The notes under the pieces: generated by a model
What the model saw: the letters and a program-made list of their open reading frames with translations, nothing else
What the model was told of the DNA's origin: nothing
Databases searched by the model: none
Shown here: piece after piece, positions 8,810 through 17,400 of the stretch
How the letters are laid out: the number at the start of each line of letters is the position of its first letter
Numbering within the stretch: the stretch's first letter is position 1
Source: UBA1546 sp049302185
Lineage (GTDB): Bacteria; Nitrospirota; Thermodesulfovibrionia; Thermodesulfovibrionales; UBA1546
DNA length: 64,000 bases
Assembly (NCBI GenBank): GCA_049302185.1
Contig: JBAQLV010000012.1
Coordinates: 1-64,000, forward strand
Direction: 5' to 3'
Made by a program: the position numbers and the translations under genes

Positions 8810-10141
8810 TTAAGGTTTTATTTTTCGCAACAGGGTTTCTACCATCCCGTTAAAGTTCTCGTCTTTAGCCCTTTTGTCTTCTACCTGTTTGCAGGCGTAT
8901 ATGACCGTTGCATGGTCTTTGCCTCCCATGCTCTTGCCGATATCGTTCAGCGAGCCGTCCGTGAGCTGTCTGCTCAGGTACATCGCTATCTGCCTGGGCT
9001 GTGCTATCTCCTTTGTCCTCTTCCTCGCTTTTATGTCCTGAATTTTTAAGCCGAAATATTCGCAGACTGTTTTCAGTATCTGCTCTGAGGTTATAGGTTT
9101 TTCTTCATCCTGGATAAAATCCTTCAGGACATTCTTTGCCATCTCCACATCTATCGGGCTTCCCGTAAGAGCTGCCTGTGCGCCAAGCCTGATAAGACAG
9201 CCTTCCAGCTCCCTTATATTTGTCTTTACTTTTGCCGCAATGAAATTAACAACATCCTCTTTCAGTCCTAGCCTTTCCATGTCTGATTTTTTATGTATTA
9301 TCGCTACTCGTGTCTCGTATTCCGGCGGTTGTATGTCAGCGATGAGTCCCATGCTGAAGCGGGATCTGAGCCTGTCCGTTATAGTCTTGATCTCCTTCGG
9401 CGGCCTGTCGCTGGAAATGACTATCTGTTTCTGTTTCTCGTAAAGCGTGTTAATAGTATAAAACAACTCCTCCTGTGTTGCCATTTTATTTTCTACAAAC
9501 TGGATGTCGTCTATCAGGAGCAGGTCCACATTCCTGTATTTCTTTTTCAGCTCCTCTGTTTTTCCGTGCCGCACTGCTGATACCACCTCGTTTGTAAACT
9601 GCTCTGATGACACATAAAGCACATTGTAGTCCTGCTTGCTGTCTATTACGCTGTTCCCGATTGCGCTGAGCAGATGAGTTTTTCCCAAGCCAACGCCTCC
9701 ATAAATAAATAACGGATTGTAAACTTTTCCGGGTGTTTCCGCCACTGCCTTTGCCGCTGCATGGGCAAACTGGTTGCTCTGTCCGCTTATAAAGTTTTCA
9801 AAGGTGTATTTTGGGTTGAGGTATATTCCTCTGCTTGCAAGCCTTGTTTTTCTGCTCTCAAGCCGGGCTTCTATTCTCTTTGTCTCTGCTGCCTGTTTCT
9901 CTGCAACCCTGTATTTTAAAGTTACAGCGTGGCCTAACAGTCCTTCCAGTATTTCGGTTATTAAGGTTGGATAGTAATCCTCTATCCATTCTTTAAAGAA
10001 CCTGTTCGGCACCTCTAATGTGAGCTGCTGCTCTTTGAGCTGGACAGGCTTTATAGGCTTTATCCATAATTCAAATATGCTGGTCCCTATTTTTTCTTCT
10101 ATCTTTGAAAGGCCTTTTTCCCAAATCTCTTCTAAAATCAT
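8810..10141 (-). CDS. dnaA: chromosomal replication initiator DnaA
   Basis: DnaA binds origin boxes and opens DNA in its ATP form. The 443 residues show domain I at the N-terminus, a short linker, the AAA+ core with Walker A GGVGLGKT at 148-155 and Walker B LLLIDDIQF at 207-215, and the domain IV signature GGKDHATVIYACKQV near residue 405. Length and motifs are standard. It is the first gene of a dnaA-dnaN-gyrB block on the minus strand, and the 290 bases before its start are the natural place to look for an origin. Confidence 0.98.
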   Translation of the reverse strand: MILEEIWEKGLSKIEEKIGTSIFELWIKPIKPVQLKEQQLTLEVPNRFFKEWIEDYYPTLITEILEGLLGHAVTLKYRVAEKQAAETKRIEARLESRKTRLASRGIYLNPKYTFENFISGQSNQFAHAAAKAVAETPGKVYNPLFIYGGVGLGKTHLLSAIGNSVIDSKQDYNVLYVSSEQFTNEVVSAVRHGKTEELKKKYRNVDLLLIDDIQFVENKMATQEELFYTINTLYEKQKQIVISSDRPPKEIKTITDRLRSRFSMGLIADIQPPEYETRVAIIHKKSDMERLGLKEDVVNFIAAKVKTNIRELEGCLIRLGAQAALTGSPIDVEMAKNVLKDFIQDEEKPITSEQILKTVCEYFGLKIQDIKARKRTKEIAQPRQIAMYLSRQLTDGSLNDIGKSMGGKDHATVIYACKQVEDKRAKDENFNGMVETLLRKIKP

Positions 10142-10433
10142 TCCCCAACCCTTCAGTTATTAACAGTTTATTAACAGGTGTTAGTAATCCCCACTGGGAG
10201 GTGCACTATTATATCGCATCTCTTAAACTACAAGCAAGAAAACTGTTGGTTTTCTGTTAATATTTTGTTCTTTCTTTCTGTAGTCCTTTTTTGTTAAATA
10301 TATAATCGCTTTTCTATACATTCTATAAACACTAAAAACTCTTTTAAAAAAGCGGGGGGTATGCCTATTTGTAATTACTAACACCCTCTACTGCTACTAC
10401 TAAAAGTATTATAGATATAAGAAGTAGTAGAGC
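10142..10433. other. A/T-rich region upstream of dnaA, possible replication origin
   Basis: This gene-free stretch lies between prfB and dnaA, is strongly A/T rich, and has two TTATTAACA sequences 11 bp apart (10157 and 10168), i.e. one helical turn, differing from the consensus DnaA box TTATCCACA at two places. Further off are CTACTGCTACTACT at about 10388 and AGTAGTAG near 10425, which look like DnaA-trio type triplets but are also an inverted repeat that may simply be the prfB terminator. There is no perfect DnaA box, so an origin is only a possibility. Confidence 0.35.
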
Positions 10434-11544
10434 TTATGTATTCTTTATTCTCTTTTCTAAAAATGCCCTTATAAATTTATCTATGTCTCCGTCAAGAACT
10501 GAATCTACGTTTCCACTCTCAATAGATGTTCTGTGGTCTTTGACAAGCCTGTAAGGTTGAAGAACATAAGACCGAATCTGATTTCCCCATGCAATGCCCT
10601 TCTTATCGCCCACTATTTCCTTCATCTTACTTTTCTGTTCACTCAGCGAGAGATTGTAAAGGCGTGATTTCAGTATCTTCAGAGCCGTAGCTTTGTTTTT
10701 ATGCTGGGAGCGTTCATTCTGACAGGAAATAACTATACCTGAAGGCATATGGGTTATCCTGACAGCAGAGGATGTTTTATTGACATGCTGTCCGCCTGCG
10801 CCGGATGCCCTGAAGGTGTCAATTCTTAGATCGTCAGTTTTTATTTCTATATTTATGTTATCTTCTATTTCAGGATAAACAATAACTGCGGCAAAAGAAG
10901 TATGCCTTTTTTTGTTTGCATCATAGGGTGATATTCGGACAAGCCTGTGAACGCCAGCCTCGGCTTTGAGAAAGCCGTAAGAATAAGGGCCGCTGACTGT
11001 AAATGTCGCGCTCTTTACACCAGCCTCTTCTCCGGGCAGGAGGTCTATAACCTGAGTCTTAAATTTATGTTTTTCCGCCCAGCGCAGATACATCCGCAAC
11101 AGCATCTGGGCCCAGTCCTGACTCTCTGTGCCGCCCGCGCCGGGATGAATAGACACAATGGCATTGTTCTTGTCCAGTTCTTCGGACAGCAGGTGCCGCA
11201 GTTCCAGTTCTTCGATCGCTGCGCTCAGGGCTGTAATCTCTGCTTGAATTTCTTGCAGAAAGACCGCACCCTCCTCCTCGTCCAATATTTTTATGGATTC
11301 TTCAAGGTAAGCTGTTTTTTCTGACAGCGCTTCGAAGGGAAAAAGTATGTCCTCTACGTATGCCTTTCTCTTCTGCAGTTCATGCATTTTACGTGGAGAA
11401 TCCCACGAGGAAGAGAGGGAGAGTTCTTTGTCTATTTCTTCTATTTCCTGTTTAAGCTTTGGGACATCAAAGATAACCTCTAAGGGCTTCGATCTTTGCG
11501 CTTAAGGCTGAAAGTTCTTCTCTAAGTTCTGACTGCACTAACAT
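10434..11544 (-). CDS. prfB: peptide chain release factor 2, programmed +1 frameshift
   Basis: RF2 recognises UGA and UAA stop codons and hydrolyses peptidyl-tRNA. Translation starts at the ATG at 11544, preceded by AGGAGG, and runs 25 codons to an in-frame TGA at 11467-11469; a +1 shift there joins the long frame that holds the catalytic GGQ loop (SGAGGQHVNKT) and the stop-codon recognition region. The full length after the shift is about 369 residues, as usual. The shift site is CTT-TGA after an AGAGGT stretch, the classic autoregulatory arrangement. It begins next to the stop of lnt, so the two are probably cotranscribed. Confidence 0.96.
11463..11480 (-). promoter_or_regulatory. prfB programmed frameshift site
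   Basis: On the minus strand the order is an internal Shine-Dalgarno-like AGAGGT, then TAT, CTT and the stop TGA followed by T. In known prfB genes, slow UGA decoding by scarce RF2 lets the CUU-decoding tRNA slip by +1. The spacing between AGAGGT and CTT is slightly different from the AGGGGG-TAT-CTT-TGA consensus, but all parts are present. Continuation in the +1 frame restores the conserved RF2 N-terminal coiled region. Confidence 0.93.
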
Positions 11545-11545
11545 A

Positions 11546-13120
11546 TTACCTCCTATTGGTCGTAGACCTGGATACATTTATTAATAATAAAACCGTTATC
11601 ACAATGCACAGATACGAAAACAGGTCGCCGTAGCGTGAATAAAAACTTCTTCGCGCATCGGTTGCCACATCCATTGTCATGGCTGTTCGCTGAAACAGGG
11701 ATGTTGCCCCCAGCACCTTTCCCCTGCTGTCGATAAACCCTGAAATCCCTGTGTTTGCGGCCCTGATTACAGGCTTTCTGTTTTCAACGGCCCGGAACAC
11801 AGCCATACTGAAATGCTGATAGGGCCCCGCTGTTTTTCCAAACCAGGCATCATTGGTTATTGTTACTATAAAATTCCCGCCGCGCGAATACGATTTCCTT
11901 ACCAGCCCGGGGAAGATAATTTCATAACAGATAAATACCCCAAAACTGCCGTACGGCGTTTCAGCCCTTATCTGGTGTTCCCCCGGCATATAATCCCCTA
12001 TCCCTGCAGCAAGCTTATCTATAAAAAACAGAACCTTCCTTAGAGGAACGTATTCACCGAATGGGACTAAATGTATTTTATCATAAATTAATGAAGGCTT
12101 TCCATCAGGCGCAAGGAGGATTGCGCTGTTTGTCAGAAGGTTTTTACCGCTGTTCTTATCCCCATCAGCAGGTTCTTTGATAAGTACGCTGCCGAATAAA
12201 AGAGAAGTGTTCAACGCCTGTTGAAAGCTGATCAGTTCCTGAGTAAATGCCAGGTCAGAATTAAAATAAAAAGGCGCCGCGGTTTCCGGCCAAACAACCA
12301 GTGAGGGAGAAAGAACAGTTGCCGCCTGCGTTAAATTTTTGTAGGTATCGAAAACTTCCCGCTGATAAGCCAAGTCCCATTTTCTGTCCTGCTCTATATT
12401 CCCCTGAATAATGCTTACCCTAACGTGCTTGCCGGAAGGGGTCTCGTTTAAACGCCAGAATCCGTAGAAAGATACAGCAAGAATAAAAACAGAAAGCAGG
12501 GCAACGCCTATCACTGTCTGGGAAAGCGGAAACAGGGGCATTGCGCGGAGGCGTTTTTTAATTATGAAGAAATCGGCAATGGCGCCGTTTACAGCCACAA
12601 TTAAAAAAGATACTCCGTAGATCCCGGTAATATCGGCAAACTGGATTGCAGGTAAAAACATGTGCTGGGAATATCCAAGACTTGACCATGGAAATCCGGT
12701 TAATGCATAGGAACGCAAAAACTCAAGCGTTACCCAGAAAACAGGCGCTATAAGAAGCGCAGGCAGCCGGGTAGTTGCAATCTTCCATGAAAAAAGCACG
12801 GCAAAGAGCCCCGTATAAAGGCTCAGATACAGGCTAAGGAGAAAGACAAGCGCAAGGCTTGGGATTAAAGGGACATTGCCATAGTGGTTTATTGAATGAT
12901 ATATCCAGTACAGCGTGCCAAGAAAATAGGGGATCCCGAGATAAAGCCCGGCACGAAAAGCCTCAGACGGCTTTTTATCCACAATGGAAATTAAGAACGG
13001 CGCAAGTGCAATCCATGTAAGGAAGAAAAAATTAAAAGTCGGAAAACAAAATATGAGAAGGGCGCCTGAAAGTATAGAGGGCCCGTAAATATAGAGCTTT
13101 TTTGCTATAAAATTTCTCAT
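11546..13120 (-). CDS. lnt: apolipoprotein N-acyltransferase
   Basis: Lnt adds the third acyl chain to the N-terminal cysteine of lipoproteins in the inner membrane. The 524 residues begin with about six to seven hydrophobic segments (to about residue 210), followed by a periplasmic nitrilase-like domain with the catalytic Glu (VVWPETAAPF), Lys (YDKIHLVPFGEYVP) and Cys (GVFICYEIIFP), then the NDAWFGKTAGPYQH loop and a final hydrophobic segment. The catalytic triad is intact. Downstream, prfB starts two bases before this gene's end region, which suggests one transcript. Presence of Lnt indicates a diderm cell envelope. Confidence 0.96.
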   Translation of the reverse strand: MRNFIAKKLYIYGPSILSGALLIFCFPTFNFFFLTWIALAPFLISIVDKKPSEAFRAGLYLGIPYFLGTLYWIYHSINHYGNVPLIPSLALVFLLSLYLSLYTGLFAVLFSWKIATTRLPALLIAPVFWVTLEFLRSYALTGFPWSSLGYSQHMFLPAIQFADITGIYGVSFLIVAVNGAIADFFIIKKRLRAMPLFPLSQTVIGVALLSVFILAVSFYGFWRLNETPSGKHVRVSIIQGNIEQDRKWDLAYQREVFDTYKNLTQAATVLSPSLVVWPETAAPFYFNSDLAFTQELISFQQALNTSLLFGSVLIKEPADGDKNSGKNLLTNSAILLAPDGKPSLIYDKIHLVPFGEYVPLRKVLFFIDKLAAGIGDYMPGEHQIRAETPYGSFGVFICYEIIFPGLVRKSYSRGGNFIVTITNDAWFGKTAGPYQHFSMAVFRAVENRKPVIRAANTGISGFIDSRGKVLGATSLFQRTAMTMDVATDARRSFYSRYGDLFSYLCIVITVLLLINVSRSTTNRR

Positions 13121-13130
13121 GCCTTGACAA

Positions 13131-13210
13131 TAAAAAACTTAAAAGTGTAAAGTTAAAAGTTAACTGAGCAAGGTTGCATTTAAGATTTAACTTATAACTT
13201 TTAACTTAAT
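13131..13210. repeat. heptamer-array hairpin between lnt and tRNA-Phe
   Basis: The left arm has units of the type TAAAAGT / AAGTTAA, the right arm has TTAACTT / TTTAACT units, and the loop is about 20 bases. The two arms are complementary over most of their length. The same style of array, with other unit sequences, occurs at several places in this window. It lies between two divergently transcribed genes, upstream of both lnt (minus strand) and tRNA-Phe (plus strand), so its role here is unclear. Confidence 0.7.
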
Positions 13211-13215
13211 CATAC

Positions 13216-13291
13216 GGGCAGTTAGCTCAGTCGGTAGAGCAGAGGCCTGAAAAGCCTCGTGTCCGCAGTTCGATTCTGCGACTGCCCACCA
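13216..13291 (+). tRNA. tRNA-Phe (GAA)
   Basis: All four arms can be folded: acceptor GGGCAGT with ACTGCCC, D arm with AGCTCAGTCGGTAGAGC, anticodon stem GAGGC/GCCTC around loop CTGAAAA (anticodon GAA), and a T arm with GTTCGATTC. The 3' CCA is encoded. At 76 bases it has a normal length. Confidence 0.97.
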
Positions 13292-13565
13292 TGATTTTAT
13301 TCTTATGGTCGATGTTGAGTCAAGAACAATCGCAACCCTTAATAAGATTTTTGGGTTAATAGAGCTTGCAAGAAAGCGCCTTTAAAATGTCAGATATCCT
13401 TAAAATCTCCGCTGTCTTTGTCCTTATACTCATTCTTTTAAGAAAGAAAGTGAACAGTTGAAACAATAACATAAAATAGGACATTTCTAAATTGGTGTAA
13501 CATAGCGTGTTCTTTATCTTGATTAAATCCACAGTGAACGGTTAGTATAATCAAATTTTTTCTCT
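13292..13565 (+). pseudogene. gene-free stretch with short coding remnants (DUF401-like start)
   Basis: Two short frames stand out. One, about 13304-13384, ends with FGLIELARKRL and a stop. The next begins at the ATG at 13387 and reads MSDILKISAVFVLILILLRK before a stop at 13461; a short cytoplasmic start followed by one hydrophobic helix ending in RKK is like the start of DUF401-type permeases. No continuation follows. I regard these as leftovers of a deleted gene pair rather than working small genes; the identification is weak. Confidence 0.25.
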
Positions 13566-13585
13566 CCTCCCGAGGTGTCGGGAGG
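13566..13585. repeat. perfect CCTCCCGA hairpin before yajC
   Basis: A perfect 8-bp inverted repeat (CCTCCCGA / TCGGGAGG, loop GGTG) lies 16 bases before the yajC start, just before the ribosome site. Related TCCCGA...TCGGGA hairpins occur at 35543-35560, in front of rpsF, and at 36374-36389, inside a ferredoxin gene. It may influence translation, or be one more small repeat. Confidence 0.5.
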
Positions 13586-13601
13586 CAGAATGGAGGTTAC
13601 A

Positions 13602-13934
13602 ATGTTTAATGACATAGCATGGGCAATGGCACCGGCACAAGGGCAGGGAGCAGAGGGCGGAGGATCAACAATCATGTCCTTTCTTCCGTTAATATTAATT
13701 TTTGTTGTTTTTTATTTTCTCCTGATAAGGCCGCAGCAGAAGAAGGCTAAGGAACATAAGCAGATGCTGGGCGACCTGAAAAGGGGAGACAAGGTTATCA
13801 CATCAGGCGGGGTATACGGTGTTATAGAGGCTGTTGGAACGAATACAGTTACTCTGAAGATTTCTGAAAATGTAAAGGTAAAATTCGGAAAGGCATACAT
13901 TGCGGCAGTAAGGCCTGCTTCAGAGGAAGATTGA
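13602..13934 (+). CDS. yajC: Sec translocase accessory protein YajC
   Basis: YajC is the small membrane partner of SecDF in the protein-export holotranslocon. The 110 residues have a short glycine-rich N-terminus, one hydrophobic helix (about residues 21-41, ending LLIRPQQKK) and a compact cytoplasmic domain with the characteristic GDKVITSGGVYG. I chose the ATG at 13602 because GGAGG lies five bases before it; an earlier in-frame GTG at 13575 would overlap a hairpin. It is followed directly by an HD-domain gene and then secD and secF, the usual cluster. Confidence 0.95.
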   Translation: MFNDIAWAMAPAQGQGAEGGGSTIMSFLPLILIFVVFYFLLIRPQQKKAKEHKQMLGDLKRGDKVITSGGVYGVIEAVGTNTVTLKISENVKVKFGKAYIAAVRPASEED

Positions 13935-13935
13935 T

Positions 13936-14598
13936 TTGGCTCCGGACCTCAGCGCCTTGCACAATAACAAAAAGGCAAGGCTTTATATTGAAATGGCAGA
14001 TAAATATCTTGAGATCGTCGGCTACACCGAGCATGGCCTCAGGCATACGGATATTGTCTCTAAAGCTGCCTACAATATACTGAAAAAACTTTCGTTCAGC
14101 GAAAGCGAAGCAGAGTTAGCTGCGGCAGCAGGGTTTTTGCACGACATCGGTAATATGCTCGGAAGGAGCAATCACCATAAAATGGGCGCAATCCTCGCGA
14201 AAGAAGTTCTTGAGGAACTCGGCTATGACCTCAGAGACATTATAAGAGCTATGAGGGCAATAGTCATGCATGAGGAAGATGAAGGCGTGATACCTGATGC
14301 TATTGCAGCAGCGCTGATTCTCGCTGATAAAGCTGATGTGCACAGGAGCAGGGTGAGAACCCCTGCTATGGTCACAGAGGATATACACGACAGGGTTAAT
14401 TATGCGGCAACAGAGTCAGAACTCTCGATAGAGCCTGATAAAAAACTTATTATACTTTCGCTTGTAATAGATACAAGGATCTCTCAGGTAATAGAATACT
14501 TTGAGATATTCCTGTCGCGCATGATTGCCTGCAGAAAGGCAGCTAAAGTTCTGGGTTGTGAATTCCAGCTTTATATAAACAACACAAGGCTGGCATGA
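13936..14598 (+). CDS. HD-domain phosphohydrolase-like protein
   Basis: A 220-residue HD-superfamily protein. Metal-binding residues are visible as His near residue 36 (EHGLRHTDIV), the His-Asp pair in GFLHDIGNML near 69, and later His in NHHKMG and VMHEED, plus an Asp in ADKADVHRSR. Substrate unknown; the family includes nucleotide and cyclic-nucleotide phosphohydrolases. The TTG at 13936 follows one base after the yajC stop, and the first ATG is at 13993; coupling to yajC makes the TTG plausible but not certain. The yajC-HD-secD-secF order is found in several deep-branching phyla, so the protein may be linked to export or simply cotranscribed. Confidence 0.8.
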   Translation: MAPDLSALHNNKKARLYIEMADKYLEIVGYTEHGLRHTDIVSKAAYNILKKLSFSESEAELAAAAGFLHDIGNMLGRSNHHKMGAILAKEVLEELGYDLRDIIRAMRAIVMHEEDEGVIPDAIAAALILADKADVHRSRVRTPAMVTEDIHDRVNYAATESELSIEPDKKLIILSLVIDTRISQVIEYFEIFLSRMIACRKAAKVLGCEFQLYINNTRLA

Positions 14599-14600
14599 AA

Positions 14601-14725
14601 CAAGATGCATGATACAGGATGCAGGCTACGGGATACAGGGGACAAGATACAGGATTCAGGATTCAGGATAAAAAAATCATGCATCATGTATCATGCACCG
14701 TGCATCGTGAATCATGAATCTTTTT
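14601..14725. repeat. heptamer-array hairpin between the HD gene and secD
   Basis: Left arm of CAGGATA/CAAGATG-type 7-bp units, then an ATAAAAAAATC linker, then a right arm of CATGTAT/CATGAAT-type units. Each left unit is nearly the reverse complement of a right unit, with one G-A mismatch per 7 bp, so a hairpin of about 50 bp can be drawn. It sits within an apparent operon, so if it terminates or protects transcripts it does so inside the secD cluster. Confidence 0.85.
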
Positions 14726-14750
14726 AACTTGATTCGGAGGTTAGATTTAG

Positions 14751-16376
14751 ATGAAAAAAAGGATTCAATGGAGATTTATTCTTATCGGTGCAACGCTTAT
14801 GCTCGCAGCCGTATTTTTTCTGCCGAACACGCCGTTTTTCAAAGAGATGCCTGACTGGTGGACAAAGAATATGCCTGACAAGGGCATAACCTTAGGGCTT
14901 GACCTTCAGGGCGGGATACACCTTGTCTTTGAGGTTGAAGGCGAAAAGGCTGTTGAGATAACAACGGAAAGGATTGCCCAATCATTAAAGGATATTCTTT
15001 CAAAGAAAAAATTAAATACAGAGATTACAAGCAAAGGCCTGCTTATAACAGTCGCTCCCTCTTCGATGGAAATAAGGAAAGCCATAGAAGACAATTATCC
15101 TGTGCTCACACCTGTTGAGACAGGGACAAACATTGTCTATACGATATCAGACAAAGAGGCAAAAAGGATTAAGGACAATGCCGCTGACCAGGCGCTTGAA
15201 ACAATCAGAAACAGGATTGACCAGTTCGGAGTTGCAGAGCCTACGATTCACAGGCAGGGAACAAATGAGATTGTTGTCCAGCTTCCCGGAATAAAGGATC
15301 CGAAAAGGGCAATAGAGATAATCGGAAAGACGGCACAGCTTGAATTCAAAATTGTTGATGACGCATCCCCTGTTGCCGCAGAGATCCCTGCAACCGTAGC
15401 GCCGGGCGAGGAAGACGCTGTTCTTAAGAAGTTTGCAGAAAAAATTCCCTCAGATGATGAGATACTCTTTGAGAAAAAGGTAAACAGGGAAACAGGCGTT
15501 GTAAGAAAGATTCCTATACTCGTGAAAAAACAGGCGGCGCTGACAGGAGACCTGCTTAAAGAGGCAAGAGTGAATATAGACTCTTCAGGGGCAGGTTTTC
15601 CTCATGTATCCATATCATTCAATGATGCAGGGGCAAAGCTCTTTGACGAGGTGACAGCGGTCAATGTCAAGAAACGGCTTGCAATAGTCCTTGACAACAC
15701 AATATATTCAGCGCCTGAGATCAAGGAAAGAATCGGGGGCGGAAACGCACAGATTTCAGGAAGCTTCTCAATGGAAGAAGCAAAAGACCTTGCGATAGTC
15801 CTGAAGGCAGGAGCGCTTCCTGCGCCGATCAAGATGCTTCAGAATATCACAGTAGGGCCGTCTCTCGGCACAGACTCTATTGAGGCAGGGAAGATGGCGG
15901 GAATTATCGGCACCATACTCACTGTAGTCTTTATGATTATATATTACAGACTTTCAGGTGTGATAGCAGATTTTGCCCTGCTGCTTAATATCATCCTTCT
16001 CCTCGGCGCAATGGCGTCTCTGAATGCAACACTCACAATGCCCGGTATAGCGGGGATTATACTTGCAATAGGCATGGCGGTTGATTCAAATGTGCTTATG
16101 TTTGAAAGGATAAGGGATGAGCTGCGCGCAGGCAAAACGCCGAGGGTTGCGGTTGACTCAGGATATAACAAGGCATTCTGGACAATATTTGACTCTCATG
16201 TTACAACCCTCATAACAGCAATGGTTTTGTTTCAATTCGGAACCGGCCCGATAAAAGGATTTGCAGTGACACTAAGCCTCGGCGTTTCTATAAATTTATT
16301 TACCGCGCTTGTAGGGACCAAGACAGTCTTTGACCTCATTCTGAGCAGGCGGGATGTCAGAAAGTTGAGCATATAG
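14751..16376 (+). CDS. secD: protein translocase subunit SecD
   Basis: SecD and SecF form an RND-family membrane complex that uses the proton or sodium gradient to pull exported proteins across. The 541 residues show an N-terminal membrane helix, the GLDLQGGIHLVFEVE motif near 49, a large periplasmic region with P1-type domains (about 60-340) and five C-terminal helices with the conserved GMAVDSNVLMFERIRDEL segment near 440. A GGAGG site precedes the ATG. Length is normal and no key motif is lost. secF follows 24 bases downstream. Confidence 0.97.
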   Translation: MKKRIQWRFILIGATLMLAAVFFLPNTPFFKEMPDWWTKNMPDKGITLGLDLQGGIHLVFEVEGEKAVEITTERIAQSLKDILSKKKLNTEITSKGLLITVAPSSMEIRKAIEDNYPVLTPVETGTNIVYTISDKEAKRIKDNAADQALETIRNRIDQFGVAEPTIHRQGTNEIVVQLPGIKDPKRAIEIIGKTAQLEFKIVDDASPVAAEIPATVAPGEEDAVLKKFAEKIPSDDEILFEKKVNRETGVVRKIPILVKKQAALTGDLLKEARVNIDSSGAGFPHVSISFNDAGAKLFDEVTAVNVKKRLAIVLDNTIYSAPEIKERIGGGNAQISGSFSMEEAKDLAIVLKAGALPAPIKMLQNITVGPSLGTDSIEAGKMAGIIGTILTVVFMIIYYRLSGVIADFALLLNIILLLGAMASLNATLTMPGIAGIILAIGMAVDSNVLMFERIRDELRAGKTPRVAVDSGYNKAFWTIFDSHVTTLITAMVLFQFGTGPIKGFAVTLSLGVSINLFTALVGTKTVFDLILSRRDVRKLSI

Positions 16377-16400
16377 TCTACGACTCATAGAGGAGGACAG

Positions 16401-17312
16401 ATGCTGGAGCTGATTAAAAATACAAAAATAGATTTCATGGGGAAAAAGAAAATTGCATTTATATTTTCAGGGATTATTTCAATCATTGGCATAATCGCCA
16501 TAATCCAGATAGCAACCGGAAAGGCAAACCTCGGAATTGACTTTGCGGGCGGCACTTCGATACAGCTTAAATTTGAAAAGCCTGTTGTGCTTCATGATGT
16601 GAGAAAGGCGCTTGAAGACGGCGGTCTTAAAGATTTTGACCTGCAGGACCTGCCCACTGTAAACAAGATTCTCATAAGGGTAAAAAAGGCAGAGCAGAAG
16701 CTCGGGCAGACGTCAAGTGAGGCAACAGGAATTCTTAGCCGGAAATTTTCCGACAATAAGTATGTTGTTGATTCCACGACTGAGATAGGGCCTAAAGTAG
16801 GCGGCAAACTCAGGGCAGATGCAGCCAAGGCAATAGGAGTTGCTGTTTTAGGGATACTCGCATATGTCGCATTCAGGTTTAAATTCAACTTTGGAGTGGG
16901 CGCTACAATAGCAACATTCCATGACGTACTTGTAGTCTTAGGCATTTTTTATCTTATGGGACGCGAGATAAATCTCATCCTCGTAACAGCGCTCCTTACC
17001 ATTGCAGGCTATTCGCTTACAGATACGGTTGTTGTTTTTGACAGGATAAGGGAAAACATGAAAGTGAGGCATAAAGAACCGCTTGAGAGCATAATGAATG
17101 CAAGCATCAATGAGGTTCTCTCAAGGACAATCATAACTTCTCTTACAGTGCTTTTGACGTCAGTTACGCTCTTCTTTTTCGGAGGCGAGGTTATACACGA
17201 CTTTGCGCTTGCTATGATAATGGGAGTTGTAATCGGCACGTATTCTTCAATATTCATTGCAAGCCCCATAGTATTGCTCTGGGGAAGGAAGAAGACGTTT
17301 GCAAGAAGGTAG
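16401..17312 (+). CDS. secF: protein translocase subunit SecF
   Basis: Partner of SecD. The 303 residues start with one helix (about 15-40), a periplasmic loop containing the signature GIDFAGGTSIQLKF near 47, and five C-terminal helices with SLTDTVVVFDRIREN near 207, the proton-path motif of this family. A GAGGAGG site lies eight bases before the ATG. It ends just before a heptamer array that separates it from recJ. Confidence 0.97.
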   Translation: MLELIKNTKIDFMGKKKIAFIFSGIISIIGIIAIIQIATGKANLGIDFAGGTSIQLKFEKPVVLHDVRKALEDGGLKDFDLQDLPTVNKILIRVKKAEQKLGQTSSEATGILSRKFSDNKYVVDSTTEIGPKVGGKLRADAAKAIGVAVLGILAYVAFRFKFNFGVGATIATFHDVLVVLGIFYLMGREINLILVTALLTIAGYSLTDTVVVFDRIRENMKVRHKEPLESIMNASINEVLSRTIITSLTVLLTSVTLFFFGGEVIHDFALAMIMGVVIGTYSSIFIASPIVLLWGRKKTFARR

Positions 17313-17400
17313 CAAGATTCATGATTCAAGATAGTCAATATCTTTTTCATATAGTGAAGCGCAGATCGTGTATCATGTATCATGAATCGTGCATCATGGT
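17313..17400. repeat. heptamer-array hairpin between secF and recJ
   Basis: Units of the ATGATTCA type on the left and GTATCATGTATCATG-type units on the right flank a less ordered centre. The array runs right up to the recJ start codon and leaves no Shine-Dalgarno sequence, so recJ translation may depend on the array context or on an unusual start. Confidence 0.75.

Noticed and set aside
14597..14725. CRISPR array
   Set aside because: Units are 7 bp and contiguous without spacers; no cas genes are nearby. None of the repeat regions in the window has CRISPR spacing.
16592..16945. 117-codon minus-strand frame opposite secF
   Set aside because: Shadow frame, no start signal and no family match.
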